NCBI RefSeq assembly: GCF_014859355.1
Contig: NZ_JACUUJ010000011.1
Location: 1 to 64,000 of the forward strand
DNA from: Yoonia sp.
GTDB taxonomy: Bacteria > Pseudomonadota > Alphaproteobacteria > Rhodobacterales > Rhodobacteraceae
Length of the DNA stretch: 64,000 nucleotides
Reading direction: 5' to 3'
Notes under the pieces: generated by a model
The model's database searches: none
What the model was told of the DNA's origin: nothing
The model's input: the letters and a program-made list of their open reading frames with translations, nothing else
In this document: piece by piece, positions 1 through 7,607 of the stretch
Layout: every line of letters begins with the position of its first letter
How positions within the stretch are numbered: position 1 is the first letter of the stretch
Made by a program: the position numbers and the translations under genes

Positions 1-523
1 CCGCCTGCCAGCGGGGTGCGCCGGGGGCCTGTGGGTCGTCGGGGTGCGGCAGCGACGGCAACGATGCAATTCGCCAGCGGTCGCGCGCGGCGCTCAGATC
101 GGGTGCGGCCGCGCGGCGGATCAGCCAGCAGGGGGTTGCACCGGCCTCTGCACGGATCGCCAGCCGCTTGGTTGCGGTAAAATTCAACGCAGGTGGATTG
201 CCCCAGATTTCGGCGATGACACAAGACAGCGCCTTGCAGCGCAATCCTTCCTCGATCGCCCAAAGCACATCCGCGGCGCGGCTGACATCGACCCGGATCA
301 CGGATTTGCGGCGCAATCCGGGCAGATATGGCTGGCCCGTTTCGCGTTGCGACAGCCGGTCCTGCACCCACAGGATTGGTGCATCGGTCTGCGCCGCACG
401 TGACAGCACAAAACCCACGATGCCCGCATCTGTCGCGGTTGCGGAAAATGCCTCTGACAGGGTATGCCGCAGCACCGGCACAGCCACCTGCCAGGGGGCG
501 TCTTTTGCAATGTTCAAAATCAT
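1..523 (-). CDS. imuA: ImuA-like SOS mutagenesis protein (partial, C-terminus off window)
   Basis: The reverse strand is open from an ATG at 523 (MILNIAKDAPWQ) to the window edge, about 174 residues without a stop; the ORF track missed it because it runs off the end. The blocks ILWVQDR, PYLPGL, GLRCKALSCVIAEIW and LNFTATKRLAIRAEA match the layout of ImuA/RecA-like proteins of alphaproteobacterial imuA-imuB-dnaE2 cassettes, which support translesion synthesis. A GTTC-N7-GTTC LexA box lies upstream, which independently supports the call. An in-frame GTG ten codons upstream is an alternative start. The neighbouring imuB and dnaE2 would lie beyond the left edge and cannot be seen. Confidence 0.75.
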   Translation of the reverse strand, partial: MILNIAKDAPWQVAVPVLRHTLSEAFSATATDAGIVGFVLSRAAQTDAPILWVQDRLSQRETGQPYLPGLRRKSVIRVDVSRAADVLWAIEEGLRCKALSCVIAEIWGNPPALNFTATKRLAIRAEAGATPCWLIRRAAAPDLSAARDRWRIASLPSLPHPDDPQAPGAPRWQA

Positions 524-547
524 GCACGCACAGCGATTCCCATGTAT

Positions 548-562
548 GTTCACTTTATGTTC
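548..562 (-). promoter_or_regulatory. LexA (SOS) box upstream of imuA-like gene
   Basis: GTTC-ACTTTAT-GTTC is an exact match to the alphaproteobacterial LexA consensus GTTC-N7-GTTC (read on the minus strand as GAAC-N7-GAAC). It lies 25 bp before the chosen ATG of the imuA-like gene. A TATTAT -10-like hexamer lies just upstream of it on the minus strand, so bound LexA would cover the transcription start. The alternative GTG start of the gene falls inside or next to the box, which favours the ATG at 523. Confidence 0.8.
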
Positions 563-693
563 TATAATATCCCGGATGCTGTCACAACAGGCCGCAAGGG
601 CTGATCCAGCCGTTGTGATTGCGTCGTTTCGCCATTGTCCCCATCTGTCAGGCATGAAAAACTATGCGTGGCAAGATAAGGTAGGCTGACGGC

Positions 694-1398
694 ATGGGTG
701 AAATCTGGCAGGGACTGGTTGCGGGGTTATGGCTTGTCGTGACGATGGACGCTGACCTTGTGAATATCACGCTGCGGTCCTTGCAGGTCACACTGTCGGC
801 GGTGGTCATTGCTTCGGCGATCGGGCTGCCATTCGGGGCGTGGCTGGCGATCCGGCGGTTCCGGCACCGGCGCACGACGATTGCCCTGCTCAACGCGCTG
901 ATGGGGCTGCCGCCGGTGGTGGTGGGGCTGGTGGTCTACCTGCTGTTGTCCCGTTCGGGGCCGTTCGGGGTGTTTGGCTTGCTGTTCACCCCCACGGCCA
1001 TGATCATTGCGCAGGTGATCATTATCACGCCACTGATTGCGTCAATCGCGCATCAAGCGGTTCGCGACTTATGGGCGGAATATCATGACCTTCTGCTGTC
1101 TTTTTCAACGACGAAAAGGCAGCGGATCATGACCCTGCTGTGGGATGGGCGGCGGGCGCTGATGACGGCATCGCTGGCCGGATTTGGCCGTGCGATCGGC
1201 GAGGTTGGCGCGATCATGATCGTTGGCGGCAATATCGATAACGCCACCCGCGTGCTGACCACGGCCATCGCGCTGGAAACCGGCAAGGGCGATTTTGCGC
1301 TGGCACTTGGCCTGGGGTTTGTGCTGATCGGACTGGCGATTGCCGTCAACATCGCAACCCACATGATTGGCCGCACCGAAAGCGAGGGCAAATGGTGA
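694..1398 (+). CDS. tupB: Tungstate ABC transporter permease TupB
   Basis: This 234-residue inner-membrane permease has about five to six hydrophobic segments. The cytoplasmic coupling region contains GRAIGEVGAIMIVGGNI, the EAA-type loop typical of TupB/WtpB and related molybdate and tungstate permeases. The end overlaps the ATPase gene by 7 bp, and the substrate-binding gene follows, so this is a three-gene operon. The tungstate (rather than molybdate) assignment rests mainly on the TupA-type binding protein at 2105. The start is an ATG 4 nt after a stop-containing TGAC; no strong Shine-Dalgarno sequence is seen. Confidence 0.88.
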   Translation: MGEIWQGLVAGLWLVVTMDADLVNITLRSLQVTLSAVVIASAIGLPFGAWLAIRRFRHRRTTIALLNALMGLPPVVVGLVVYLLLSRSGPFGVFGLLFTPTAMIIAQVIIITPLIASIAHQAVRDLWAEYHDLLLSFSTTKRQRIMTLLWDGRRALMTASLAGFGRAIGEVGAIMIVGGNIDNATRVLTTAIALETGKGDFALALGLGFVLIGLAIAVNIATHMIGRTESEGKW

Positions 1399-2108
1399 AG
1401 CCGATCCTGCCGCTGACAATGAAAGGCGGCGTTATCAAACGGCGTGGCAAGATCCTGCTGGGGCCGGTGGATTTTACCGTGTCCGCGCAGGGATTCACGA
1501 TTGTGATGGGGCCGAACGGGGCGGGCAAGACAACGCTGCTGCGCGCCTTGCACGGGTTGGAAAAACTGGCAGCGGGGCGGGTGGACTGGCAGGTGCCGGT
1601 AGCTGACACGCTGCAAAGGCAGGCGTTCGTCTTTCAGACCCCGATCATGCTGCGCCGGTCGGTGCGCGACAATCTGGCCTATCCGCTGATCCTGCATGGT
1701 ATGCCCAAGGCGCAGGCCCATGCGATGGCCGCCGACTGGGCCGCGCGAGTCGGGCTGGGGGCGGCGCTGGACCAACAGGCGCCGCGCCTGTCGGGCGGTG
1801 AAAAACAGAAGCTTGCCTTGGCCCGCGCGCTGATGCGCAACCCCGATATCGTATTTCTGGACGAACCCTGCGCCAGTCTGGACGGCCGCGCCACCCGTGA
1901 GATTGAAACGATCTTGAAAACGGCGCAGGCGGATGGCACACGTATACTTATGTCCACCCATGACATTGGGCAGGCAAAACGTCTGGCCAGTGATATCGTG
2001 TTTCTGATGCATGGCCAAATCATTGAAACGGCGCAGGCGCAGGCATTTTTCAATGCGCCCAAAACGCGGCAAGCCGCGGCATTACTCAAGGGAGAGATCG
2101 TAGAATGA
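1392..2108 (+). CDS. tupC: Tungstate ABC transporter ATP-binding protein TupC
   Basis: A 238-residue ABC ATPase that powers oxyanion import through TupB. Walker A GPNGAGKTT is at residues 40-48, the ABC signature LSGGEKQ at 133-139, Walker B IVFLDEP at 153-159, and the switch histidine is in MSTHD. It overlaps tupB by 7 bp and tupA by 4 bp (ATGA), consistent with coupled translation. It lacks the C-terminal MOP/TOBE domain found in ModC, which fits the compact Tup family. Confidence 0.88.
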   Translation: MVKPILPLTMKGGVIKRRGKILLGPVDFTVSAQGFTIVMGPNGAGKTTLLRALHGLEKLAAGRVDWQVPVADTLQRQAFVFQTPIMLRRSVRDNLAYPLILHGMPKAQAHAMAADWAARVGLGAALDQQAPRLSGGEKQKLALARALMRNPDIVFLDEPCASLDGRATREIETILKTAQADGTRILMSTHDIGQAKRLASDIVFLMHGQIIETAQAQAFFNAPKTRQAAALLKGEIVE

Positions 2109-2902
2109 AGCATATTCTGGCACTGGTTCTGGGGCTGGCGGGCAGTATGGCCGCAGCCGAAGACATGAAAATGGCGGTAACAACGTCGTTCAACAATTCG
2201 GGACTGGCGGAAATACTGCTGCCCGCGATCGCCGAGGATACGGGCATCAACGTGCAACTGCTGGTCGTGGGCACAGGACAGGCGCTGCGTTTGGGTGAGG
2301 GCGGTGATGTCGATGCGGTTCTTGTGCATGCGCGTGCCGCCGAAGAGGCGTTTGTCGAAGCAGGCTACGGCACCCACCGTCGCGAAATCATGTACAACGA
2401 TTTCGTCTATATCGGGCCGTCGGATGACCCCGCCGCCATTGCGCAGGCTGATACAGCCGCCGACGTGCTGGTGCGGATTGCGCAGACAGAATCGGTTTTT
2501 GTCAGCCGTGGCGATGACAGCGGTACCCACAAAAAGGAACTCTCGCTGTGGGATACGGCCGGTGTCCAGCGTGGCGGCGACTGGTATCGGCCTGTTGGCG
2601 CAGGCATGGGGGCATCGCTGAACACGGCGGCAGGCATGAACGCCTATATTCTGGCCGACCGGGCAAGCTGGCTGAATTTTGGCAACAAGGGCGATCTTGC
2701 ACTGCTGTTTGCGGGCGATCCGGTGTTGTTCAACCAATACGCCTATCTTCCTGTGAACCCCGAACGCCACCCCCACGTAAAGACCGATCTTGTGGTGCAA
2801 CTGGAAGAATGGCTGACATCACCGCGTGCGGCGGAGCTGATCAACGGCTACACGATCAACGGTGAGACCTTGTTCACCTATAATGCGCAGCCTGAGTCGT
2901 AA
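2105..2902 (+). CDS. tupA: Tungstate-binding periplasmic protein TupA
   Basis: A 265-residue periplasmic solute-binding protein with an N-terminal signal peptide (MKHILALVLGLAGSMAAAE, likely cleaved after AAA). TTSFNNSGL near the mature N-terminus, VGTGQAL, VDAVLVHA and MYNDFVYIGP are hallmarks of the TupA family, which binds tungstate with high selectivity over molybdate. The gene closes the tupBCA operon and sits between an SOS gene and a formate dehydrogenase region, suggesting that it supplies W (or Mo) to that enzyme. Metal selectivity cannot be proven from sequence alone. Confidence 0.9.
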   Translation: MKHILALVLGLAGSMAAAEDMKMAVTTSFNNSGLAEILLPAIAEDTGINVQLLVVGTGQALRLGEGGDVDAVLVHARAAEEAFVEAGYGTHRREIMYNDFVYIGPSDDPAAIAQADTAADVLVRIAQTESVFVSRGDDSGTHKKELSLWDTAGVQRGGDWYRPVGAGMGASLNTAAGMNAYILADRASWLNFGNKGDLALLFAGDPVLFNQYAYLPVNPERHPHVKTDLVVQLEEWLTSPRAAELINGYTINGETLFTYNAQPES

Positions 2903-2908
2903 GCATCT

Positions 2909-2950
2909 GGCGAGGGCGCACAAATTTAGCTAAATTTGTGCGCCCTCGCC
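2909..2950. terminator. Perfect 42-nt palindrome between convergent genes (probable bidirectional terminator)
   Basis: Two 21-nt arms (first arm GGCGAGGGCGCACAAATTTA plus G) are exact reverse complements with no spacer. It begins 6 nt after the tupA stop and ends directly against the stop codon of the convergent minus-strand gene. Transcripts from either side would form a very stable hairpin. It has no classic U-tract outside the stem, so its role as a terminator or mRNA 3'-end stabiliser is inferred. Confidence 0.6.
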
Positions 2951-3454
2951 TCAATGTTGATGCGGCTCGTCGTCCAGCGACCCGTGGATCGCGAATTGGT
3001 CCAGCCCGGCACCCTGGGGTTCAATGCTGCGATACCCTTCGCGCACACCCGCACCTGTTAATTCCCGTGATACCATCAGCAGCGTGTTGGGTGCCTGCCC
3101 GTCACACAGGTCGATCATATGCGCGATTTCATCCGCCGCCACACCGCGCGCGGCATCGACCGAAGGCGCCCCGTAATGGCTGACAAAATGCGCCGCCAGC
3201 GCATCGGTCAGCGCCGCAATCTCGGCCGGTTCGACCTTGGTCACCGCCACGACGGAAACCCGCCCGAATGTTTCCAGCCCCAGCCAGCCATTGCTGAACG
3301 CCTGTTTCGCCTTACCTGACAGATCGCCTTCGGACCAGTTGGAAAATTCGAATCCTCCCGAGATGCACCATTCGCCCGTGCGCGCGGGCGCGTGAAAGAT
3401 GTTCATGTCGCTGTCGTCGAAATGGATGGCGCGGGCCAGGTATTGGTCGGTCAT
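2951..3454 (-). CDS. DUF6505-like protein in formate dehydrogenase region
   Basis: A 167-residue protein starting MTDQYLARAIHFDDSD; I chose the ATG at 3454 because it overlaps the upstream stop as ATGA, whereas the longer ORF start would reach 61 bp into the previous gene. It has no signal peptide or membrane segment. The pattern (DMNIFHAPARTGEWCISGGFEF, FSNGWLGLETFGR) fits a small conserved family I recall as DUF6505 from Rhodobacterales formate dehydrogenase clusters. Function is unknown. It is the last gene of the minus-strand block and its stop abuts the palindrome at 2909-2950. The family name is from memory. Confidence 0.65.
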   Translation of the reverse strand: MTDQYLARAIHFDDSDMNIFHAPARTGEWCISGGFEFSNWSEGDLSGKAKQAFSNGWLGLETFGRVSVVAVTKVEPAEIAALTDALAAHFVSHYGAPSVDAARGVAADEIAHMIDLCDGQAPNTLLMVSRELTGAGVREGYRSIEPQGAGLDQFAIHGSLDDEPHQH

Positions 3455-4125
3455 GATTGCCCTAACAAAGTGGTTAACGGGATCAATGTGGTGGTTGGGC
3501 CGCTGCGGCACAACTGGCCGAAATCCTGATCAAGGCCGATGAAATCCCCCTGACCCAGCCCATACATCAATCCCTGCAGTTCGGCATGCAGCGGCTTTGC
3601 GCCTTCATCGTCCCAGCGGTTGATCCAGACCAGCGTGTGCCGCGCCCAGCTTTCCAGCAGATTCACCGGGTCCACCTCGGCGCAGCCTTCGGCATAAAGC
3701 GCTGTTTCATCGGGGGTTTGCCCCGGATCGTCGGATGCGGGCCACAGTTGCAGGTGCAGCCCGATGATCAGCCAGTCCGGCACTGCCGCCGGATCACGCC
3801 CCGACGCACGCGGTTTCAGCCGACCGCAAATACCCCCGTTCAGCCGGATCGCACCGTTCCAATCCAAATGCACGGCGACTTCGGGCGGGGCTGTGGCGCC
3901 CAAGGCGTTCTGAAACCCGATGCCGCAGGCGGGCAGCATCGCCATGGCCTGCGCCAGTGGCACCTCGGGGGCAAAGATAATGGCCGCGCGCAGGTCATTG
4001 CCGGTCAGGTTATACACAACCGTGCCCGCGTCGCAGCCGTCTGACGCCATTGCCACCGCGACCGCCAGCGGATCATCCACCGTGGCCACGCCGGTCAGCA
4101 GCGGCGGAAACACCGGTGCTGTCAT
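3451..4125 (-). CDS. Biotin/lipoate protein ligase-like protein (DUF4444-type)
   Basis: A 224-residue cytoplasmic protein resembling the BPL_LplA_LipB fold variant found in alphaproteobacteria: an N-terminal FPPLLTG...DDPLAVA region, a central AVHLDWNGAIRLNGG that is the likely equivalent of the W-P-N/D ligase core, and a C-terminal DUF4444-like tail (GEFIGLDQDFG-type ending, here GDFIGLDQDFGQL). It overlaps both neighbours by 4 bp, so it is co-translated with the Mrp ATPase and the DUF6505-like gene. No lipoylated partner is encoded nearby, so its substrate in a formate dehydrogenase cluster is unclear. Ligase activity is not established from this sequence. Confidence 0.7.
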   Translation of the reverse strand: MTAPVFPPLLTGVATVDDPLAVAVAMASDGCDAGTVVYNLTGNDLRAAIIFAPEVPLAQAMAMLPACGIGFQNALGATAPPEVAVHLDWNGAIRLNGGICGRLKPRASGRDPAAVPDWLIIGLHLQLWPASDDPGQTPDETALYAEGCAEVDPVNLLESWARHTLVWINRWDDEGAKPLHAELQGLMYGLGQGDFIGLDQDFGQLCRSGPTTTLIPLTTLLGQS

Positions 4126-5189
4126 GCGTTGCCGCCTGCGATCAGGTCGCGCGCCACCTGGCGGAACGCCTGCGCGGCGGCACTGTCGGGTTTCGACACC
4201 ACGATCGGCGCGCCCCCGTCGGCGGCCAGCCGGATATCCAGTTGCAGCGGCAATTCAGCCAGCAGTGGCACGCCCAGTTTTGCCGCCTCTGCCGCGACCC
4301 CGCCGTGACCAAATGTATGTTCCTCGTGGCCGCAGTTTGAACAGATATGCGTGCTCATGTTTTCGATCATGCCGATAATCGGCGTGCCCAACTGGTTGAA
4401 CATGTCGATCCCCTTGCGCGCGTCGATCAGCGCGACATCTTGCGGGGTGGATACGATGACCGCACCGGTCACGTCGAATTTCTGTGTCAGGGTCATCTGC
4501 ACATCGCCTGTGCCCGGCGGCAGATCGACGATCAAAACATCCAGCGCGCCCCATTGCACCTGATTCATCATCTGCTGCAGCGCCCCCATCAGCATCGGAC
4601 CGCGCCAGACGACCGCCTGATCGTCGTTCTGCATCAGCCCGATCGACATCATCGTCACACCGTGGTTGCGCATCGGCAGGATCGTCTTGCCATCGGGTGA
4701 AGCGGGCCGCCCCGACACGCCCAGCATACGCGGCTGTGACGGGCCGTAGACATCGGCATCCAGCAGGCCGACGCGCCGCCCTTCGGCGGCCAGCGCGCAG
4801 GCCAGATTGGCGGATACGGTGGATTTTCCCACGCCGCCCTTGCCGGATGCAACGGCGATGATCCGGTCAACGCCCGGCACCTTTTGCGGGCCCTTGGGTT
4901 CTGCGCTGCGTTGCGGTTTCAGATCGGGCGGGGCGGCGGGTGTGCTGTGGGCGGTCATGATCGCCGACACGGTGCCGATGCCATCCAGCGCCTTTAGCGC
5001 GGTCTCGGCTGCGGCGCGCACGGGTTCCATCTGGCTGGCCATGGATGGCGCGACTTCGAACACGAAACGCACGTTGCCGCCGTCCACGTTCAGGGCGCGC
5101 ACCAGTCCGGCGGCCATGATGTCATCACCCGAAACAGGGTCTGTGATCGTTTTCAGGGTCGCAATGACCGCATCGCGGGTGATGCTCAC
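4122..5189 (-). CDS. mrp: Mrp/NBP35-type P-loop ATPase, Fe-S carrier
   Basis: A 355-residue cytoplasmic protein. Residues 1-80 form a MIP18/DUF59-type domain (DPVSGDDI). The deviant Walker A SGKGGVGKST lies at 115-124, DADVYGPSQPRM is the Mrp signature at 145-155, VDLPPGTGD is at 221-229, and a CSNC metal-binding pair (C283, C286) follows. The family (Mrp/ApbC/Ind1) carries or transfers [4Fe-4S] clusters. The start is GTG, immediately after the upstream TGA. In this operon it may load clusters onto the HdrA-like protein or onto formate dehydrogenase; that partner choice is an inference. Confidence 0.88.
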   Translation of the reverse strand: MSITRDAVIATLKTITDPVSGDDIMAAGLVRALNVDGGNVRFVFEVAPSMASQMEPVRAAAETALKALDGIGTVSAIMTAHSTPAAPPDLKPQRSAEPKGPQKVPGVDRIIAVASGKGGVGKSTVSANLACALAAEGRRVGLLDADVYGPSQPRMLGVSGRPASPDGKTILPMRNHGVTMMSIGLMQNDDQAVVWRGPMLMGALQQMMNQVQWGALDVLIVDLPPGTGDVQMTLTQKFDVTGAVIVSTPQDVALIDARKGIDMFNQLGTPIIGMIENMSTHICSNCGHEEHTFGHGGVAAEAAKLGVPLLAELPLQLDIRLAADGGAPIVVSKPDSAAAQAFRQVARDLIAGGNA

Positions 5190-5384
5190 TCAGTCGTCCT
5201 TTCCGGTGATCTTGCCAGTGATGACATGTTCCAGCCCCAGTTCGGGAATTGTCAGGACCATTTTGGCCTCGAAGGTTTTTCCGGCTGTGTCCGCATCGCG
5301 CATCGCCTCTTCGATGGCTTGCTGGGACGTGACGCCGACCTGCTTGAGGAATTTGCGCATCGACATGTTGAAATCTTCGCTCAT
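5190..5384 (-). CDS. DUF6494-like small protein
   Basis: A 64-residue soluble protein (MSEDFNMSMRKFLKQVGV...TGKITGKDD) with one predicted helix pair and a short beta-rich C-terminal half. It matches my memory of DUF6494, a small family found beside formate dehydrogenase Fe-S genes in Rhodobacterales. It sits 36 bp downstream of the HdrA-like gene and directly abuts the mrp start (TGAGTG), so the three are probably one transcript. A GGAGAAAACCC Shine-Dalgarno-like stretch precedes the ATG. Function unknown. Confidence 0.7.
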   Translation of the reverse strand: MSEDFNMSMRKFLKQVGVTSQQAIEEAMRDADTAGKTFEAKMVLTIPELGLEHVITGKITGKDD

Positions 5385-5420
5385 GGGTTTTCTCCTGATT
5401 AGTGAATGATCGCGGGGATA

Positions 5421-7388
5421 TCAGTGATCCTTGCGCTTTGACAGATAGTCATCGGATGTGCGCACACGCGGGCGTTCTGCCCCTGCGAAGGGGTTGTTCT
5501 GGGAATGATACTGCGCCTGTATGCGGCAATTGTCGCACATCTGGATCATCCGCACCGTGTCGGGGTTGGCAAACATCGCGTGTTTGCCGGCCAGCTTTTC
5601 GGTGATCTTTTCGATGGTGGATTTCACGCCGAACAGGCTGCCACATTCGACGCAGGCAAAGGGTTCTTCCTCGTGCAGCACCTGCTGGGCAAAGGCGGCA
5701 TCTGTCAGGTTCAACTGCGGTTGCAGGGTGATCGCCTTTTCAGGGCAGATATTGCTGCATAGCCCGCATTGCAGGCAGGCGTCTTCCTGAAACCGCAGTT
5801 GCGGGCGGTCTTCGTTATCGATCAGCGCGCCCGACGGGCAGAGCGAGACACATGACAGGCACAGCGTGCAGGCATCGGTATCGACCAGCACCGCGCCATA
5901 GGGGGCGGTGTCGGGCAGGGGGATCACATCGGCGTCGGTTAGCGCCTTGGCGGCGGTGCGGGCGACCTGCCGCCGCGTGCCCATGGGCAGCATCGGCGTG
6001 GCGATGGCCTGTGCGTCGCTGCCCTGAAACAGCAGATCAGACAACGCGTCGGGGTCGGCCATGTCCAGCAGGCGGATCGTGCGGGCGCTGATCGCCTGCG
6101 CCAGCGCGGTTTCACGGTCAATCGTGTCGCGGTCGGATTTGGGCGACAGCAGGACATCGACGCAGGCAAACCCTGCACCAAGTGCAGCGAGCATTTCGGC
6201 GTGGCCGAACCCCGCCAGTGCCGTCACCTCTAGCGGGATGACATCGGCGGGCAGGCCGTTGCCGTAGCGGGCGGCAAGCTGGATCATCTCGATGCCGTGG
6301 GTATCATCGTGGACCAGCAGGCGGGGGTTGATGCCACCGGCCTTGCGAAAGGTTTCTGCCAGCGTCTGGATGCGGCGAAAGACATGATCGACCGGCGGCG
6401 CGTCATAGGTGATTGCGCCCGACGGGCACAGCGCGGAACAGGCCCCACAGCCTGCACAGATCATCGGATCAATCGCCACCGTATCCCCGGCTGACGTTAT
6501 TGCACCGGTGGGGCAGGCGTTCAGGCAGTTTGAACAGGCGGGCTGTTCGGCCCGTGAATGGGCGCAAAGTGCCGGTTCCAGCCGCACATACAGCGGCTTT
6601 TCAAAGGTGCCGACCATTTGCGCGGCCGCAAACACTGCATCGGCCACTGATGGAGCATGCCGTGGGTCGGCGCGCAGATAGCCGTCCCGCTTTTCATGGG
6701 CGGAAAACAGCGGGGTATCACCCGTCAGGTCAAGAATGATATCGCATTGCGATTTCGCCCCGTCACGCGCCGCGCCGAACTGCGGCTGCCCGCGCCCGCC
6801 GGGTTCGAGGGCCTGCACCGCGTCAATGCGCAGGTTGAAATTGCCAAAGCTGCCGCTGGCCTGCGTCAGGCGCCCCCGGATGATGTCAAAGCCGCCTGTC
6901 ACCGGTGGCGCTGAGTCATCTGTCAACAAGAGCGTAACGCTCAGCGTATCTTGGAGTTTCCGCGCCGCCGCGACTGCGACTTCGCCCGCGCCGATAATCA
7001 GGCAGACGCCATCGGATGTCACATCGCGCACTTTCGGTTCTGCGGGGCGCAATGCTGCCTCTGCGGCAAGGGCGGCCATCTTGGGTGCCTGCGACAATTT
7101 GTCAGCCGACCATCCGGCCCGATCACGCAGATCGACGAAAACGGGTAAATCTGCCCCGATTTCGGCGGCAATTTCGGCAAAACGGGCCTGTTCCTGACCG
7201 CAGGCAATTATGACGTTGCCCGCAGCGATCGCCTTGGTGGCCAGATCGCTTTGTTGTGTACATAAATTTGTGTGGAGCTTGGAACATTTCAGCCCGGTGA
7301 CATCTTCGATTTTCGTCGTATCAATTGACTGACTTCCCAGACAATCACATAATATCAACTGCTTAGCGGTATCTGACGAAGATGACAT
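5421..7388 (-). CDS. HdrA-like multi-[4Fe-4S] protein of the formate dehydrogenase region
   Basis: A 655-residue cytoplasmic protein. I use the ATG at 7388 because GGAG lies 8 nt upstream; the track's start at 7778 would cross the divergent promoter. Residues 1-120 resemble the HdrA N-terminal domain (CDC at 14-16, C43, VIIACG). Residues 127-160 are a Rossmann-like GAGEVA segment, degenerate compared with HdrA's FAD motif. Ferredoxin-like clusters follow at C275/C285/C288/C292 and C311-C321. Residues 350-415 resemble an MvhD/FlpD-type domain. Two full CX2CX2CX3CP motifs are at C507-C517 and C538-C548. CxxC pairs at 579/582 and 618/621 end the protein. It probably relays electrons; partners are unknown. 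Confidence 0.82.
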   Translation of the reverse strand: MSSSSDTAKQLILCDCLGSQSIDTTKIEDVTGLKCSKLHTNLCTQQSDLATKAIAAGNVIIACGQEQARFAEIAAEIGADLPVFVDLRDRAGWSADKLSQAPKMAALAAEAALRPAEPKVRDVTSDGVCLIIGAGEVAVAAARKLQDTLSVTLLLTDDSAPPVTGGFDIIRGRLTQASGSFGNFNLRIDAVQALEPGGRGQPQFGAARDGAKSQCDIILDLTGDTPLFSAHEKRDGYLRADPRHAPSVADAVFAAAQMVGTFEKPLYVRLEPALCAHSRAEQPACSNCLNACPTGAITSAGDTVAIDPMICAGCGACSALCPSGAITYDAPPVDHVFRRIQTLAETFRKAGGINPRLLVHDDTHGIEMIQLAARYGNGLPADVIPLEVTALAGFGHAEMLAALGAGFACVDVLLSPKSDRDTIDRETALAQAISARTIRLLDMADPDALSDLLFQGSDAQAIATPMLPMGTRRQVARTAAKALTDADVIPLPDTAPYGAVLVDTDACTLCLSCVSLCPSGALIDNEDRPQLRFQEDACLQCGLCSNICPEKAITLQPQLNLTDAAFAQQVLHEEEPFACVECGSLFGVKSTIEKITEKLAGKHAMFANPDTVRMIQMCDNCRIQAQYHSQNNPFAGAERPRVRTSDDYLSKRKDH

Positions 7389-7533
7389 TGTTTTCTCCAG
7401 GGTGGTCTGCGGTGCGCAGTCGGCGAAGTTAAGCCATGGTTTGGGGGTAACGTAAACCGAAAATGATGACAGTTTGCGCTGCGATGCAGCATAGTTTTGT
7501 GCAAGAAAGCCCTTTTCGAACCGCGTGTTGTGG

Positions 7534-7555
7534 GGCATGATGTATGCCACGGCAT
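7534..7555. promoter_or_regulatory. Candidate regulator site in the divergent fdh promoter region
   Basis: The 219-bp gap between the HdrA-like gene (minus) and the DUF3305 gene (plus) must hold both promoters. Within it GGCAT-gatgt-ATGCC-ac-GGCAT carries three alternating half-sites forming two overlapping inverted repeats. This arrangement suits a dimeric regulator controlling both transcripts. A separate GCTGC-gat-GCAGC dyad lies at 7479-7491. No clear sigma-70 hexamers were found. The regulator is not encoded in the visible neighbourhood. Confidence 0.4.
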
Positions 7556-7607
7556 TCTGAAAACCCAGAGCAAAATAGTGATCCATAATCCTGACCAATA
7601 TCAAACC

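Noticed and set aside
168-689. 173-residue plus-strand ORF at the left end
   Set aside because: Antisense to the ImuA-like gene, which has recognisable motifs and a LexA box; the plus frame is low-complexity and Arg/Ser-rich.
1083-2072. 329-residue minus-strand ORF
   Set aside because: Antisense shadow of tupB and tupC, which have clear ABC motifs.
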